Positions 1 to 8,756 of a DNA stretch of 64,000 bases are shown here, piece after piece. The position numbers and the translations under genes were made by a program. Under the pieces are notes generated by a model. That model saw only the letters and a program-made list of their open reading frames with translations, was not told the origin of the DNA and made no database searches. Within the stretch, counting starts at the first letter, position 1; each line of letters starts with the position of its first letter. Origin of the DNA: Rhodovulum sp. 12E13 (GTDB lineage Bacteria; Pseudomonadota; Alphaproteobacteria; Rhodobacterales; Rhodobacteraceae); contig NZ_QPLK01000012.1 in NCBI RefSeq assembly GCF_003340565.1, positions 59,119 to 123,118 on the forward strand, in the 5' to 3' direction.

Positions 1-2
1 TG

Positions 3-602
3 ATCGGCATGTCGGGCATCATCATCAACGATTCGATCGTGCTGGTGAGCACGGTGGACGAATACGCCGAGTCGCGCGGCCTGATCCCCGCCATCGTCGA
101 CGGCACCTGCGACCGCCTGCGACCCGTGCTGCTGACAACGCTCACCACCGTCTTCGGCCTCGCTCCGTTGCTCTACGAGCCGTCGACCCAGGCGCAGTTC
201 CTCAAGCCGACGGTGTTGACGCTGGTCTTCGGCCTCGGGTTCGGTGTGCTGCTGGTGCTGCTGATCGTGCCGGCGCTGCTCGCCATGCAGGCCGACATCC
301 GCCGCCAGTTCGAGGCGCTGCGACGGGCCGCCGCCTTCCCTGCCCGCGCCCGCGCAGTCTCGGGCCTGGTGGTCGGCGCCGCGCTCGCCCTCGCCGCGCT
401 CTTCGTCGCGACGCTTGGCCACGCGCTGGCCGCCGGCGGGCTCTCGCCGCCGCTCGCCGCGCTGCTTCCGGGCGGGGCGGAAGCCGGCCCGGCGGTGGCG
501 CTGGCGGCGTTCCTCGCCGTCGGAGGCGTGCTGCTGCTGGCGGTCTACGCGCTCGGGGCGGCGCTGCACCTGCGCCGGCCGCGCCCGCGGCCAGCCGCAT
601 GA
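3..602 (+). CDS. RND-family efflux permease, C-terminal part (cut by window edge)
   Basis: The reading frame is open from the first complete codon, so only about the last 199 residues of an inner-membrane RND (HAE-type) permease are present. The segment GIIINDSIVLV followed by the RLRPVLLTTLTTVFGLAPLL block is the typical RND transmembrane-10/11 region, and the usual family end (IVPALLAMQ) follows. RND pumps exchange protons for drugs or metals together with a periplasmic adaptor and an outer-membrane channel, which would lie to the left. The protein continues about 100 residues past the usual end with two more hydrophobic stretches, an unusual C-terminal extension. Substrate cannot be inferred from this fragment. 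Confidence 0.85.
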   Translation: MGMSGIIINDSIVLVSTVDEYAESRGLIPAIVDGTCDRLRPVLLTTLTTVFGLAPLLYEPSTQAQFLKPTVLTLVFGLGFGVLLVLLIVPALLAMQADIRRQFEALRRAAAFPARARAVSGLVVGAALALAALFVATLGHALAAGGLSPPLAALLPGGAEAGPAVALAAFLAVGGVLLLAVYALGAALHLRRPRPRPAA

Positions 603-841
603 GTCGACGCAACGCGCGGGGGTGCCGTCGGCCGGGCGGATGTCGAGACGGCCGGCACCGGGTTGCCCCGAAAACCTCGACGCCGGCGGCACGCAAGGCC
701 CGGGAACGGCTGGAAGCGATCGTCAGCCGCGCCCCCTCGAAGCGCCCCGGCCGAATGACGCCGGCATGTGCGCACGCCGATTGATCCCGCCGCGGCCGAG
801 GCTTATGACGGCCCGAACCCGCGGCTGACCCCGGATGCCCG

Positions 842-2749
842 ATGCGCCTCGGCCCCAAGATCATCACTGTCGGCGCCTTCGCCCTCGCCGCCCTGCTGGC
901 CTGGCTCTCGGCCACGCTCGCGGCAGGCGTGATCGAGACGCGCTCGCACTCTGCCGTGCGCACCGCGCTCATCGAGGCGAACCACGAGTGGGCGCGCGTG
1001 CATACCGACGGGCTGCAGGTGCATGTGGGCGGCGAGGCGCCCAACGAGGCCGCCCGCTTCAACGCGCTCTCGGTCTCGGGCCGCGTCGTCGAGGCGAGCC
1101 GCGTGATCGACGGCACCACGGTCAGGCCCGCCGCGCCCGTCGCCGCGCCCGCCTTCTCCGTCGAGATCCTGCGCAACGACGAGGGCGTGCAACTCATCGG
1201 CCTCGTTCCCGCCGCGCTCGACCGCGAGGCGATGGCCGAGGAGATCCGCGCGCTGGCCGAGGGCGTGGAGGTGACCGATTTCCTCGAAGCGGCCGACTAC
1301 CCCGTGCCGCCGCTCTGGGTGCCCTCGCTCAACTATGCGCTCGATGCGCTCGCCCGCCTGCCCCGCTCCAAGATCTCGGTCACGGCCGGCGCCGTTTCGA
1401 TCACCGCCATCGGAAACTCGCGCGACGAGCAGCGCCGGCTCGAGACGATGCTGTCGCGCCTATCCCCTGAGAACGTGGCGGTCTCGCTCGACATCTCTGC
1501 GCCCCGGCCGGTCATCACGCCCTTCACCCTGCGTTTCCTGATCGACGATCGCGGCGCGCGCTTCGACGCCTGCTCGGCCGACAACGAGCGCGGGCGCGAT
1601 CGCATCCTCGCCGCGGCCCGGGCGGCGGGGATGGAGGGCAAGGGCGCCTGCACCCTCGGCCTCGGCGTGCCGACGCCCGAATGGCCGAACGCGGTGATCA
1701 TGGGCATCGAGGCGCTTGCGCGGCTGGAGGGAGGCTCGCTCACCTTTTCCGACGCCGACGTGGCGCTGGTCGCCGCGCAAGGCACCGACCCCGCGCTGTT
1801 CGACGACGTGGCGGGGGCGCTCGGGAGCAACCTGCCGGCGGTCTTCTCGCTCAACGCCGTCCTGCCCGAGCCGGCGGCCGAGCCGGGCGACGAGGGCCCG
1901 CCGCCGCCCGAATTCACCGCGTCGCGCGCGCCCGAGGGCGCGGTGGAGCTCCGCGGCCGTCTGCCCAACGCGACCGTCCATGCCACGGTCGAGAGCTTCG
2001 CGCGCGCCCGGTTCGGCGTGGACGCCGTCTACATGGCCGCGCGGCAGGAAGCAGACGGCCTTCCGGAGGACTGGCCGGTTAGGGTGCTCGCCGGGCTCGC
2101 AGCCCTGTCGGAGGTCGATCACGGGCGGGTCACGGTGCTCGAATCGAGCCTGTCGCTCACCGGCACGAGCGGCAACGAGAACGCCCGCGCCGAGATTGCC
2201 CGCCTGCTCGCCGAAAAGCTGGGCGAGGAGGCCGACATCACCCTCGCCGTCACCTACGACGAGCGGCTCGACCCGCTGGCGGACCTGCCGACGCCCGAGG
2301 AGTGCATCCGGCGGATCGAGGTGATCCTCGCGGCGCGCAAGATCACCTTCGCGCCGGGATCGACCGAGGTCGAGGGCGAGAGCGCCGAGGTGGTCGACGA
2401 GATCGCCGAGGCCTTGCGCGCCTGTCGCGACGTGGACATGCAGATCGAGATCGCCGGACACACCGACAGTCAGGGCCGCGAACAGATGAACCTCGAGCTT
2501 TCCGAAGCGCGTGCGCTCGCCGTGCTCGAGGCCCTCGGCGAGCGGCGCGTGCCTATCTCGCGGATCCGCTCCAAGGGCTACGGCGAGACGCAGCCCATCG
2601 CCGACAACGACACCGCGGAGGGGCGCGAAGCCAACCGCCGGATCGAGTTCCGTCTTGTCGCGGCAGGAGACGCGGCGCCCGACGAGGACGCGATCGACGA
2701 CGCCGACGGCACGGATACTGCCGAGCCCGAGGGCGAGAGAACCGAATGA
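842..2749 (+). CDS. OmpA-family protein with large periplasmic N-terminal region
   Basis: 635 residues. An N-terminal hydrophobic segment (about residues 5-28) acts as an anchor or signal. A long middle region follows with weakly repetitive alpha/beta stretches resembling BON-type folds. A Pro/Glu-rich linker then leads to a C-terminal OmpA peptidoglycan-binding domain at about residues 500-606, with the HTDSQG motif at about 540 and the conserved NRRIEF end. The last 30 residues are acidic. By family knowledge the C-terminal domain binds diaminopimelate in peptidoglycan; the role of the middle is unknown. Its stop overlaps the start of the next gene by ATGA, so the two are probably translationally coupled and may act together at the envelope. 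Confidence 0.85.
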   Translation: MRLGPKIITVGAFALAALLAWLSATLAAGVIETRSHSAVRTALIEANHEWARVHTDGLQVHVGGEAPNEAARFNALSVSGRVVEASRVIDGTTVRPAAPVAAPAFSVEILRNDEGVQLIGLVPAALDREAMAEEIRALAEGVEVTDFLEAADYPVPPLWVPSLNYALDALARLPRSKISVTAGAVSITAIGNSRDEQRRLETMLSRLSPENVAVSLDISAPRPVITPFTLRFLIDDRGARFDACSADNERGRDRILAAARAAGMEGKGACTLGLGVPTPEWPNAVIMGIEALARLEGGSLTFSDADVALVAAQGTDPALFDDVAGALGSNLPAVFSLNAVLPEPAAEPGDEGPPPPEFTASRAPEGAVELRGRLPNATVHATVESFARARFGVDAVYMAARQEADGLPEDWPVRVLAGLAALSEVDHGRVTVLESSLSLTGTSGNENARAEIARLLAEKLGEEADITLAVTYDERLDPLADLPTPEECIRRIEVILAARKITFAPGSTEVEGESAEVVDEIAEALRACRDVDMQIEIAGHTDSQGREQMNLELSEARALAVLEALGERRVPISRIRSKGYGETQPIADNDTAEGREANRRIEFRLVAAGDAAPDEDAIDDADGTDTAEPEGERTE

Positions 2750-3075
2750 ACCGCACCGAATTCATCGTCGCCACTGCCGTCGTGCTCTTCGTGGCGTTCC
2801 TGCTGGGCTGGTTTGCCTCGTGGCTCGTGCACCGCGTGACGCGGGTCACCCAGGCCGACATGACAGAGCTCGACCAGATGGCGCAGGCCCTGCACGACGC
2901 CGAGGAGGCGCGCGACCAGGCGATCACCTACCTCCAGCAGCGCGAGGCCGAGCTGACCAACCAGCTCACCCAGACCGAGGCCGAGCTGCGCGCAGCGATG
3001 GACGGCCTGCGCGAGGCTCGTACCGAGGCCGAGGAACTGCGCGGCTACATCGACCGCCTCAAACAGAGCGTCTGA
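2746..3075 (+). CDS. small inner-membrane protein with periplasmic or cytoplasmic coiled coil
   Basis: 109 residues. A single N-terminal transmembrane helix (about residues 6-25) is followed by a Gln/Glu-rich heptad-like region through to the end, predicted by eye as a coiled coil (QREAELTNQLTQTEAELRAA and onward). The ATG lies inside the stop of the OmpA-family gene (ATGA overlap), which decides the start and implies coupling. I recognise no named family. The pairing suggests it is a partner or tether of the OmpA-like protein, but that is inference from context only. Confidence 0.75.
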   Translation: MNRTEFIVATAVVLFVAFLLGWFASWLVHRVTRVTQADMTELDQMAQALHDAEEARDQAITYLQQREAELTNQLTQTEAELRAAMDGLREARTEAEELRGYIDRLKQSV

Positions 3076-3193
3076 ACCCCGCACCCGGATCGTCGTCCGA
3101 AAATGCGGCGGCGTCGGCTCCATTCCTACCTGATGGCGGCCGCGATCTTTCCTGGATAACTCCGTGGGCCGCCTCGATCCGACGCGGCCCCTC

Positions 3194-3217
3194 CCGAAGC
3201 TTCAAACGAAGATTCGG
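3194..3217. terminator. hairpin between convergent genes
   Basis: Arms CCGAAGCTTC (3194-3203) and GAAGATTCGG (3208-3217) pair at 9 of 10 positions around an AAAC loop, between the plus-strand coiled-coil gene and the converging moaE. No U-tract follows on either strand, so terminator function is only likely from position. Confidence 0.3.
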
Positions 3218-3224
3218 CCCCCGC

Positions 3225-3668
3225 TCACCACCGGCGCAGCGCTTCCTCGTCGGCATCCCTCGCCGCCACCCAGGTCTCGCCGCTTGCGCCGTGCTCCTTC
3301 TTCCAGAACGGTGCGCGCGACTTGAGGTAATCCATCAGGAACTCGGCCGCAGCGAACGCATCGGCACGATGCGGCGCAGCGGTGGCCACCATCATGATCC
3401 GCTCGCCGGGCCCCAGCCTGCCGTGGCGATGGATCACGAGGCAGCCCGCAAGCCGCCAGCGTCGCTCCGCCTCGCCCGCGATGGCGGCGACGGCGCGCTC
3501 GGTCATGCCCGGGTAATGCTCGATCTCCATCGCCTGGAGCCGCCCGCCCTCGTCGCGCACGAGGCCCGTGAACGAGACGACGGCCCCCGCGCCGGAGAGA
3601 GCTGCCTCGAAACGATTGATCTCGTGGCCGAGGTCGAACGGCCCTTCCTGCACACGGATCTCGGCCAT
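3225..3668 (-). CDS. moaE: molybdopterin synthase catalytic subunit MoaE
   Basis: 147 residues, the normal length for MoaE. It shows the family blocks GAVVSFTGLVRD, MEIEHYPGM, VIHRHGRLGPGE and the lysine-rich active-site region YLKSRAPFWKKE. MoaE transfers sulfur from MoaD thiocarboxylate onto cyclic pyranopterin monophosphate to make molybdopterin. It is the last gene of pgsA-moaD-moaE, starting 12 bases after moaD, so MoaD and MoaE are made together. Confidence 0.95.
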   Translation of the reverse strand: MAEIRVQEGPFDLGHEINRFEAALSGAGAVVSFTGLVRDEGGRLQAMEIEHYPGMTERAVAAIAGEAERRWRLAGCLVIHRHGRLGPGERIMMVATAAPHRADAFAAAEFLMDYLKSRAPFWKKEHGASGETWVAARDADEEALRRW

Positions 3669-3680
3669 GAGGCGCCCTCC

Positions 3681-3929
3681 TCAGCCACCCGTCATCGGCG
3701 GGAAAAAGGCGACCTCGCGCGCCCCCGCGAGCGGCGCGTCGAATTCGGCCAGCTCCTGGTCGATCGCCACGCGGATCGCCGAGAGATCGGCGAAAGCCAT
3801 CGCATAGCGTTCCTCGCGGGCGCGCAACTCCTCGACCAGCGCGGCGACCGTCGGCGCCTCGGTCTCCACCCGCTCCTTCGGCACGCCGATCCGCTCGCGG
3901 ACCCAGGCGAAATAGAGCACGTCGATCAT
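3681..3929 (-). CDS. moaD: molybdopterin synthase sulfur carrier subunit MoaD
   Basis: 82 residues with a ubiquitin-like fold and the required C-terminal diglycine (PPMTGG), which is adenylated and thiocarboxylated to carry sulfur. The start MIDVLYFAWVRERIG is typical and overlaps the pgsA stop by ATGA, so the start is secure. It forms the heterotetramer with MoaE encoded just downstream. Confidence 0.95.
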   Translation of the reverse strand: MIDVLYFAWVRERIGVPKERVETEAPTVAALVEELRAREERYAMAFADLSAIRVAIDQELAEFDAPLAGAREVAFFPPMTGG

Positions 3930-4603
3930 CCCCTCGCCTCCTCCTCGTCGCGCAGGTAGGGGCGGGCCTTGTTGAAATAGTCCCACCCTGTCAACGCCGT
4001 CAGCGCCGCCGCGACCCAGAGCAGCACGACGCCCCCGTACCACGACACCGTCAGCCCCCAGGTCAGCGGGATAAGGCCCTGCGTGTCCTCGATCCGGCCG
4101 TCGAGCACCGCGCGCATCGTCTCTTCCCCCATGCCGTAGACGATGCCGGCGATATAGTGCTCGAACACGCCCTGCGCGAAGAGCACGGCGATGGCCACCA
4201 TCTGCACCGTCGTCTTCCACTTGGCGAGGTTCGTCACCTTGAGCTCACCCGCCACGTCACCGAGGAACTCCCTCAACCCCGAGACGAAGACCTCGCGGAA
4301 CAGGATCACCGTCGCCGGCAGCAGGATCCACGGCGCGAGGCCGGAAAAGCCGATGATGACCGCGAGCGCGATCACCACCATCGCCTTGTCGGCGATCGGG
4401 TCGAGCATGGTGCCGAGCTTCGTCTCCTGGCCCCAGGCACGCGCCAGCCGCCCGTCGATCCAGTCGGTCGCCGCCGCCGCGACGAACAGCAGGAGCGCGA
4501 ACCAGTCCGCGCCGGGGCGGTTGAAGTAGAGGAACGCCACCGCCACGCCCGGCGCCGCGATCAGGCGGATGATGGTGAGGATATTGGGCAGGTTCAGGCG
4601 CAT
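3926..4603 (-). CDS. pgsA: CDP-diacylglycerol-glycerol-3-phosphate 3-phosphatidyltransferase
   Basis: 225 residues with several membrane helices. The CDP-alcohol phosphatidyltransferase motif D-x2-DG-x2-AR-x8-G-x3-D-x3-D is complete at residues 47-72 (Asp47, Asp50, Asp68, Asp72). The enzyme makes phosphatidylglycerophosphate, the precursor of phosphatidylglycerol and cardiolipin, in the inner membrane. It overlaps moaD by four bases. A gap of 77 bases separates it from the Hint-domain gene upstream. Confidence 0.95.
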   Translation of the reverse strand: MRLNLPNILTIIRLIAAPGVAVAFLYFNRPGADWFALLLFVAAAATDWIDGRLARAWGQETKLGTMLDPIADKAMVVIALAVIIGFSGLAPWILLPATVILFREVFVSGLREFLGDVAGELKVTNLAKWKTTVQMVAIAVLFAQGVFEHYIAGIVYGMGEETMRAVLDGRIEDTQGLIPLTWGLTVSWYGGVVLLWVAAALTALTGWDYFNKARPYLRDEEEARG

Positions 4604-4680
4604 ATGGCCTCCCTAGCCGGTTTGCCGACAGGGCGAAAGCGCGCCGCTGGGCCGCAGGGTTCCGTGGGCGCCCGGTGCTC

Positions 4681-5679
4681 TTACGCGGCGGCGCGGCCGG
4701 CCCGGTGAAGCAGCAGCCGCGCTTCGCGCAGGCTCAGTGCCGGGCGCGCGAGGGGGCCTGGCCGGATGGCCGCGTCCGGGCCGTGCAGAAGCGGCTCGAC
4801 GGCGCTGCGGGACACAGCCGGCAGGTGCCCGAGCGCCACGTCGCCAGGGTAGAGCGATTCGCAGGCCGCCCCTTCGGCCGTGACGATGTCGTGCGTGTCG
4901 AGCAGGAGATGACACCAGACGATGCGCGAGCGCGGCACCACCCGCGCCGCCCCGGCCTCGGCCAGGGCCACGGCCGGCACAAAGACCTCGCCGGCGTCGA
5001 ACCAGAGTGCTCCACGCGGATCGGCCACCAGAACCCGGTGCTGGCGCGACAGCACCAGCGGGCGGGCATTGCCGAGGAATCCGGGCGCGATCACCACCGG
5101 CGCCGAGGCGCCCCGCCCGGGGCAGAGCGCCTGCCCGCTCCAGACGATCCGGCGCACGCCGCCGTCACGGGCGAGCACACGGTCGCCGGCGCGCAGGGTC
5201 TCGACCCGCCGCAGACCGAGCGGCGTGGCGATGCGCGTGCCCGCCGCGAAGCAAGGCATCCTGTAGGTCTCGGCCGACTGGTCGGCGGTGTGGAACCCTG
5301 CCCGTGCCCCGTTGGCCTGCATGGACTCCACCCACCCGGACAGATCGAATCCCGGCGCCCAGACCACCTGCACGGTCTCGCCCCACTGATCGCTGCCTTC
5401 GAAGACGACGACAGGGTCTTGGCCGTAGCCATTGGAGACGTCGCTGCGCAGGATCGTCGCGCCGCGCAGGTCCACCGGGCCGGCGGCGGACTGGAACGAG
5501 AGATCGTAGGTCTCGCCCACCTCGAAAAGATACGGATCCTCGTCATCGGAGGGAATGGTGATCTCGAGGCCACGCACATCGGGCGACGCCGCGTCGAACG
5601 TGCCCGGGCCGCCGGACGTGTTCACGTTGCTGCCGGTCGCGATCTCGAATTCTGAATCGGGGGGGCGAATGATGGTCAT
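4681..5679 (-). CDS. Hint (Hedgehog/intein) domain protein
   Basis: 332 residues. The first 140 residues are acidic and beta-rich with no signal peptide or family I recognise. A Hint domain begins at Cys143 (CFAAGTRIATPLG), followed by the expected block with SRQHRVLV near residue 220. In this family Cys143 would attack its own peptide bond for autoprocessing; no intein-type C-terminal Asn nucleophile is obvious. Such Hint_2 proteins are common in Rhodobacteraceae and often secreted, but their function is mostly unknown. The gene sits between uvrC and pgsA, genes that I expect to be neighbours in relatives, so it looks like an insertion into a conserved run. Confidence 0.8.
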   Translation of the reverse strand: MTIIRPPDSEFEIATGSNVNTSGGPGTFDAASPDVRGLEITIPSDDEDPYLFEVGETYDLSFQSAAGPVDLRGATILRSDVSNGYGQDPVVVFEGSDQWGETVQVVWAPGFDLSGWVESMQANGARAGFHTADQSAETYRMPCFAAGTRIATPLGLRRVETLRAGDRVLARDGGVRRIVWSGQALCPGRGASAPVVIAPGFLGNARPLVLSRQHRVLVADPRGALWFDAGEVFVPAVALAEAGAARVVPRSRIVWCHLLLDTHDIVTAEGAACESLYPGDVALGHLPAVSRSAVEPLLHGPDAAIRPGPLARPALSLREARLLLHRAGRAAA

Positions 5680-5736
5680 GGTCGGCTCTCGCCGCCGGCT
5701 ACTAGCAGAGCGCCCTTAACGCATCGTCACGCGCAC

Positions 5737-7650
5737 TCAGCGGCTCTGGAAGAAGTCGTAGATCTTCTCGGCCAGCCCCTCCGAGATGCCGTCGACCGCC
5801 TTCAGATCGGCGAGGTTGGCGCGGCTGACGGCCTTGGCCGAGCCGAAATGCGCCAGCAGCGCCCGCTTGCGCGTGGCGCCCACGCCGGGAATATCGTCGA
5901 GCGGCGTTGCGCCCACCGCCTTGCCCCGCTTCTGGCGGTGCGCGCCGATGGCGAAGCGGTGCGCCTCGTCGCGCAGGCGCTGCACGAAATACAGCACCGG
6001 GTCGTTGTGCCTCAGCGCGAAGGGCCGCTGCCCGGGGCGATGGAACTCTTCCTTGCCGGCGTCCCGGTCCACCCCCTTGGCCACGCCGACGAAGGGGATG
6101 TTTTCCACCCCCAGTTCCGCCATGATCTCGGCCACGGCGCTGACCTGCCCCGCACCGCCGTCGATCAGCAGAAGGTCGGGCCAGTTCTCGGTCTCGCGAT
6201 CGGGGTCTTCCTTCATCAGGCGCTGAAAGCGGCGGGTCAGCACCTCCTTCATCATGCCGAAGTCGTCGCCGGGCGTCAGCGCGTCGCCCTTGATGTTGAA
6301 CTTGCGGTACTGGCTCTTCACGAAGCCCTCGGGGCCGGCCACGATCATCGCGCCCACCGCATCCGTGCCCATGATGTGGGAGTTGTCATACACCTCGACC
6401 CGTCGCGGGGGCTGGGGCAGGTCGAACGCCTCCGCCAGCCCCTTCAGCAGCTTCGCCTGCGCCGTGCTCTCGGCCATCTTCCGCGCGAGGCTCTCGCGGG
6501 CGTTGCGCAGGGCGCCGGCGACCAGCTCCTTCTTCTCGCCGCGCTGCGGCACCAGCAGGTCGACCCTGCGCTTCGCCTTCTCCGACAGCAGCTCTGCCAC
6601 AAGCGCGCGGTCCTCCACGTCGTCGGACAGGATCACCTGCCGCGGCGGCTCCTTGTCGTCGTAGAACTGGGCGAGGAAGGCCTGCAGCACCTCGGCCGGG
6701 CTCTCGGTGCCGCCGGTGCGGGGGTAGTAGTCGCGGTTGCCCCAGTTCTGGTTGGCGCGGATGAAGAAGACCTGCACGCAGGCCTGCCCCCCCTCCATGT
6801 GCAGCGCGATCACGTCGGCCTCGGCCACGCCCTGCGGATTGATCCCCTGCACGCTCTGCACCTGCGTCAGCGCGCGGATACGGTCGCGCAGGGCAGCGGC
6901 CCGCTCGAACTCCATCGCCTCGGAGGCCGCCTGCATCTCCTCGGCCAGCTTCGCCTGCACCTTGGTCGAGCGCCCCTGCAGGAACCGCTCGGCATCCTTC
7001 ACCAGCCCGGCGTAGTCGGCCTCGCTGATCTTGCCGACACAGGGCGCCGAGCACCGCTTGATCTGGTAGAGCAGGCAGGGCCGGGTGCGCGTCTCGAAGG
7101 TCGAGTCGGTGCAGTTGCGCAGCAGGAACACCTTCTGCAGTTGGTTCAGCGTGCGGTTCACCGCGCCGGCCGAGGCAAAGGGGCCGAAGTAATGGCCTTT
7201 CGTCGCCTTCCGCCCCCGGTGCTTGCGGATCTGCGGATAGGGGTGATCGCCCGTGATCAGGATGTTGGGGAACGACTTGTCGTCGCGCAAGAGCACGTTG
7301 TAGCGCGGCTTGAGCTGCTTGATGAGGTTCTGCTCCAGCAGCAGCGCCTCGGTCTCCGTCCGCGTCGTCAGGAACATCATCTGCGCGGTCTCGGAGATCA
7401 TCCGCGCGATCCGCGGGCTGTGTCCCGAGGGCCGGGCATAGCTCGACACCCGCGCCTTCAGGTTGCGCGCCTTGCCGACGTAGAGTACGCGCGCCTGGGC
7501 GTCGAGCATCCGGTAGACGCCGGGCGAGCCGTCGAGCGTCTGCAGGTAGCCCTGGATGCAGGCGTGCCCCGTGGGCGGGTCGGCGTCGTTCCGCCCTGCG
7601 TCACTTTGCGCAATTTGGTCCGGTTCGGACCGGTTGGCCTGATCGGTCAT
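5737..7650 (-). CDS. uvrC: excinuclease ABC subunit UvrC
   Basis: 637 residues, standard for UvrC. The N-terminal GIY-YIG nuclease domain (about 40-125) shows GVYRMLD and [15 protein letters not shown] four-cysteine group follows at about 185-205 (CTDS, RPC, KRC, APC), matching the region reported to bind an iron-sulfur cluster in UvrC. A UVR domain at about 235-270 and the RNase H-like second nuclease domain come next. Tandem helix-hairpin-helix motifs at the end ([15 protein letters not shown]) bind DNA. UvrC makes the two incisions in nucleotide excision repair. The 312-base AT-rich gap before it probably carries its promoter. Confidence 0.97.
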   Translation of the reverse strand: MTDQANRSEPDQIAQSDAGRNDADPPTGHACIQGYLQTLDGSPGVYRMLDAQARVLYVGKARNLKARVSSYARPSGHSPRIARMISETAQMMFLTTRTETEALLLEQNLIKQLKPRYNVLLRDDKSFPNILITGDHPYPQIRKHRGRKATKGHYFGPFASAGAVNRTLNQLQKVFLLRNCTDSTFETRTRPCLLYQIKRCSAPCVGKISEADYAGLVKDAERFLQGRSTKVQAKLAEEMQAASEAMEFERAAALRDRIRALTQVQSVQGINPQGVAEADVIALHMEGGQACVQVFFIRANQNWGNRDYYPRTGGTESPAEVLQAFLAQFYDDKEPPRQVILSDDVEDRALVAELLSEKAKRRVDLLVPQRGEKKELVAGALRNARESLARKMAESTAQAKLLKGLAEAFDLPQPPRRVEVYDNSHIMGTDAVGAMIVAGPEGFVKSQYRKFNIKGDALTPGDDFGMMKEVLTRRFQRLMKEDPDRETENWPDLLLIDGGAGQVSAVAEIMAELGVENIPFVGVAKGVDRDAGKEEFHRPGQRPFALRHNDPVLYFVQRLRDEAHRFAIGAHRQKRGKAVGATPLDDIPGVGATRKRALLAHFGSAKAVSRANLADLKAVDGISEGLAEKIYDFFQSR

Positions 7651-7962
7651 TCACCCGTGTCGCGTTGTGGCGCGATTCCCTCTGAGGGCTGCAATCTAGG
7701 GAGGCGGGGGGCAAGGGAAAAGCTCTCCACGATTCCTGTGGACAAGTCTGCGGAGAAATCCGCGACGAGCCGGATTTTCCGTTGAATCCCGTCCGATTGA
7801 TTGAATTGCACAAGAATTGGGCGACTTCTTAAGCAATTGATCTCGTGATATATTTTCTTTGCACTCTGCCAAACCTTTGAGATGCTTAAAGATTTGTTGA
7901 CGCTTTCGTGACAGCTTGTCGCAGCGTGCATAAGTGACATGTCAGCCCAGCCTGACAGGCGG
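7651..7962. other. AT-rich intergenic island between SDR gene and uvrC
   Basis: About 310 bases without a convincing ORF, containing an AT-rich core at roughly 7780-7950 in otherwise very GC-rich DNA. The only adjoining gene it can serve is uvrC on the minus strand, so it should hold the uvrC promoter. I could not pick a single good -35/-10 pair. A small RNA is possible but not shown. Confidence 0.4.
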
Positions 7963-8742
7963 TCACGCACCGGCCTTGCGGGCCCGCCAGTCGATCTGCT
8001 GCCCGCCGTCGACCAGCAGCGTCTGCCCCGTCGCTGCCGGCGAATCGAGGAAGTAGCCAAGCGCCGCGCAGATGTCCTCGGGGCGCGGGCCACGCCCCGG
8101 CGTCACGGCGGCACGGATGCGCAGGAACTCCTCGTCCGACTGGCCGGCGTCCGGCAGCGTCCAGCCGGGGCCGATGGCATTGACGCAGATGTCGGGCGCC
8201 AGCGCCTGCGCCGCCGTCGTGGTGAAGGCGTAGAGGCCCATCTTGGCCAGCGTGTAGGAACAGTATTCGGGCGTCAGCCGCTCCACCCGGTTGTCGAGGA
8301 GGTTGACCACCAGCGCCTGCGGAAGCGGATCGCCCTCGTGATCACGCGGCGCCCGAGGCGCCTGGGCCGCGAAGGCCTGCGTGAGAAACACCGGCGCGCG
8401 CAGGTTGCTGTCGAGGTGGCGGGCCCAGCTCTCTGCCGTGACGCCGCCCAGGCGGTCATGCTCGAAGATCGAGGCCGAGTTGACCAGAACGTTGAGCGGC
8501 CCGCCCAGCGCCTCGGCCGCGCCGCCCACCAGCCCCTCGGTCTGGTCGAGGTCGAGCAGGTCGGCCTGCACCGCCTCGGCCCGGCGGCCCTTGCGGCGGA
8601 TGTCCTCAACCACCGCCTCGGCGCCGTCGGCCGAAGAATTGTAGTGCACCGCCACGTCGTGCCCCCGGTCGGCCAGGTAGAGCGCCATCGCCGCTCCCAG
8701 CCGCTTGCCTCCGCCGGTGACCAGCGCGCGTTTCTCGGTCAT
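7963..8742 (-). CDS. SDR oxidoreductase of pteridine-reductase (FolM/PTR1) type
   Basis: 259 residues, classical SDR fold. The cofactor motif is TGGGKRLG (residues 9-16), the TG-x3-R-x-G form typical of pteridine reductases rather than the usual TG-x3-G-x-G. VNSAS (86-90) replaces NNAG. Tyr162 and Lys166 give YxxxK, and Asp149 lies 13 residues before the Tyr, the same spacing as the Asp/Tyr/Lys triad of Leishmania PTR1. It probably reduces dihydropterins or dihydrofolate with NADPH in the cytosol; substrate is inferred. It lies 14 bases after the antiporter gene in a minus-strand operon. Confidence 0.8.
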   Translation of the reverse strand: MTEKRALVTGGGKRLGAAMALYLADRGHDVAVHYNSSADGAEAVVEDIRRKGRRAEAVQADLLDLDQTEGLVGGAAEALGGPLNVLVNSASIFEHDRLGGVTAESWARHLDSNLRAPVFLTQAFAAQAPRAPRDHEGDPLPQALVVNLLDNRVERLTPEYCSYTLAKMGLYAFTTTAAQALAPDICVNAIGPGWTLPDAGQSDEEFLRIRAAVTPGRGPRPEDICAALGYFLDSPAATGQTLLVDGGQQIDWRARKAGA

Positions 8743-8756
8743 CGCTTACCTCCCCC

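Noticed and set aside
7828..7905. CtrA-type TTAA-N7-TTAA site in the AT-rich island
   Set aside because: TTAA occurs but the second half is TTGA or absent at the needed spacing.
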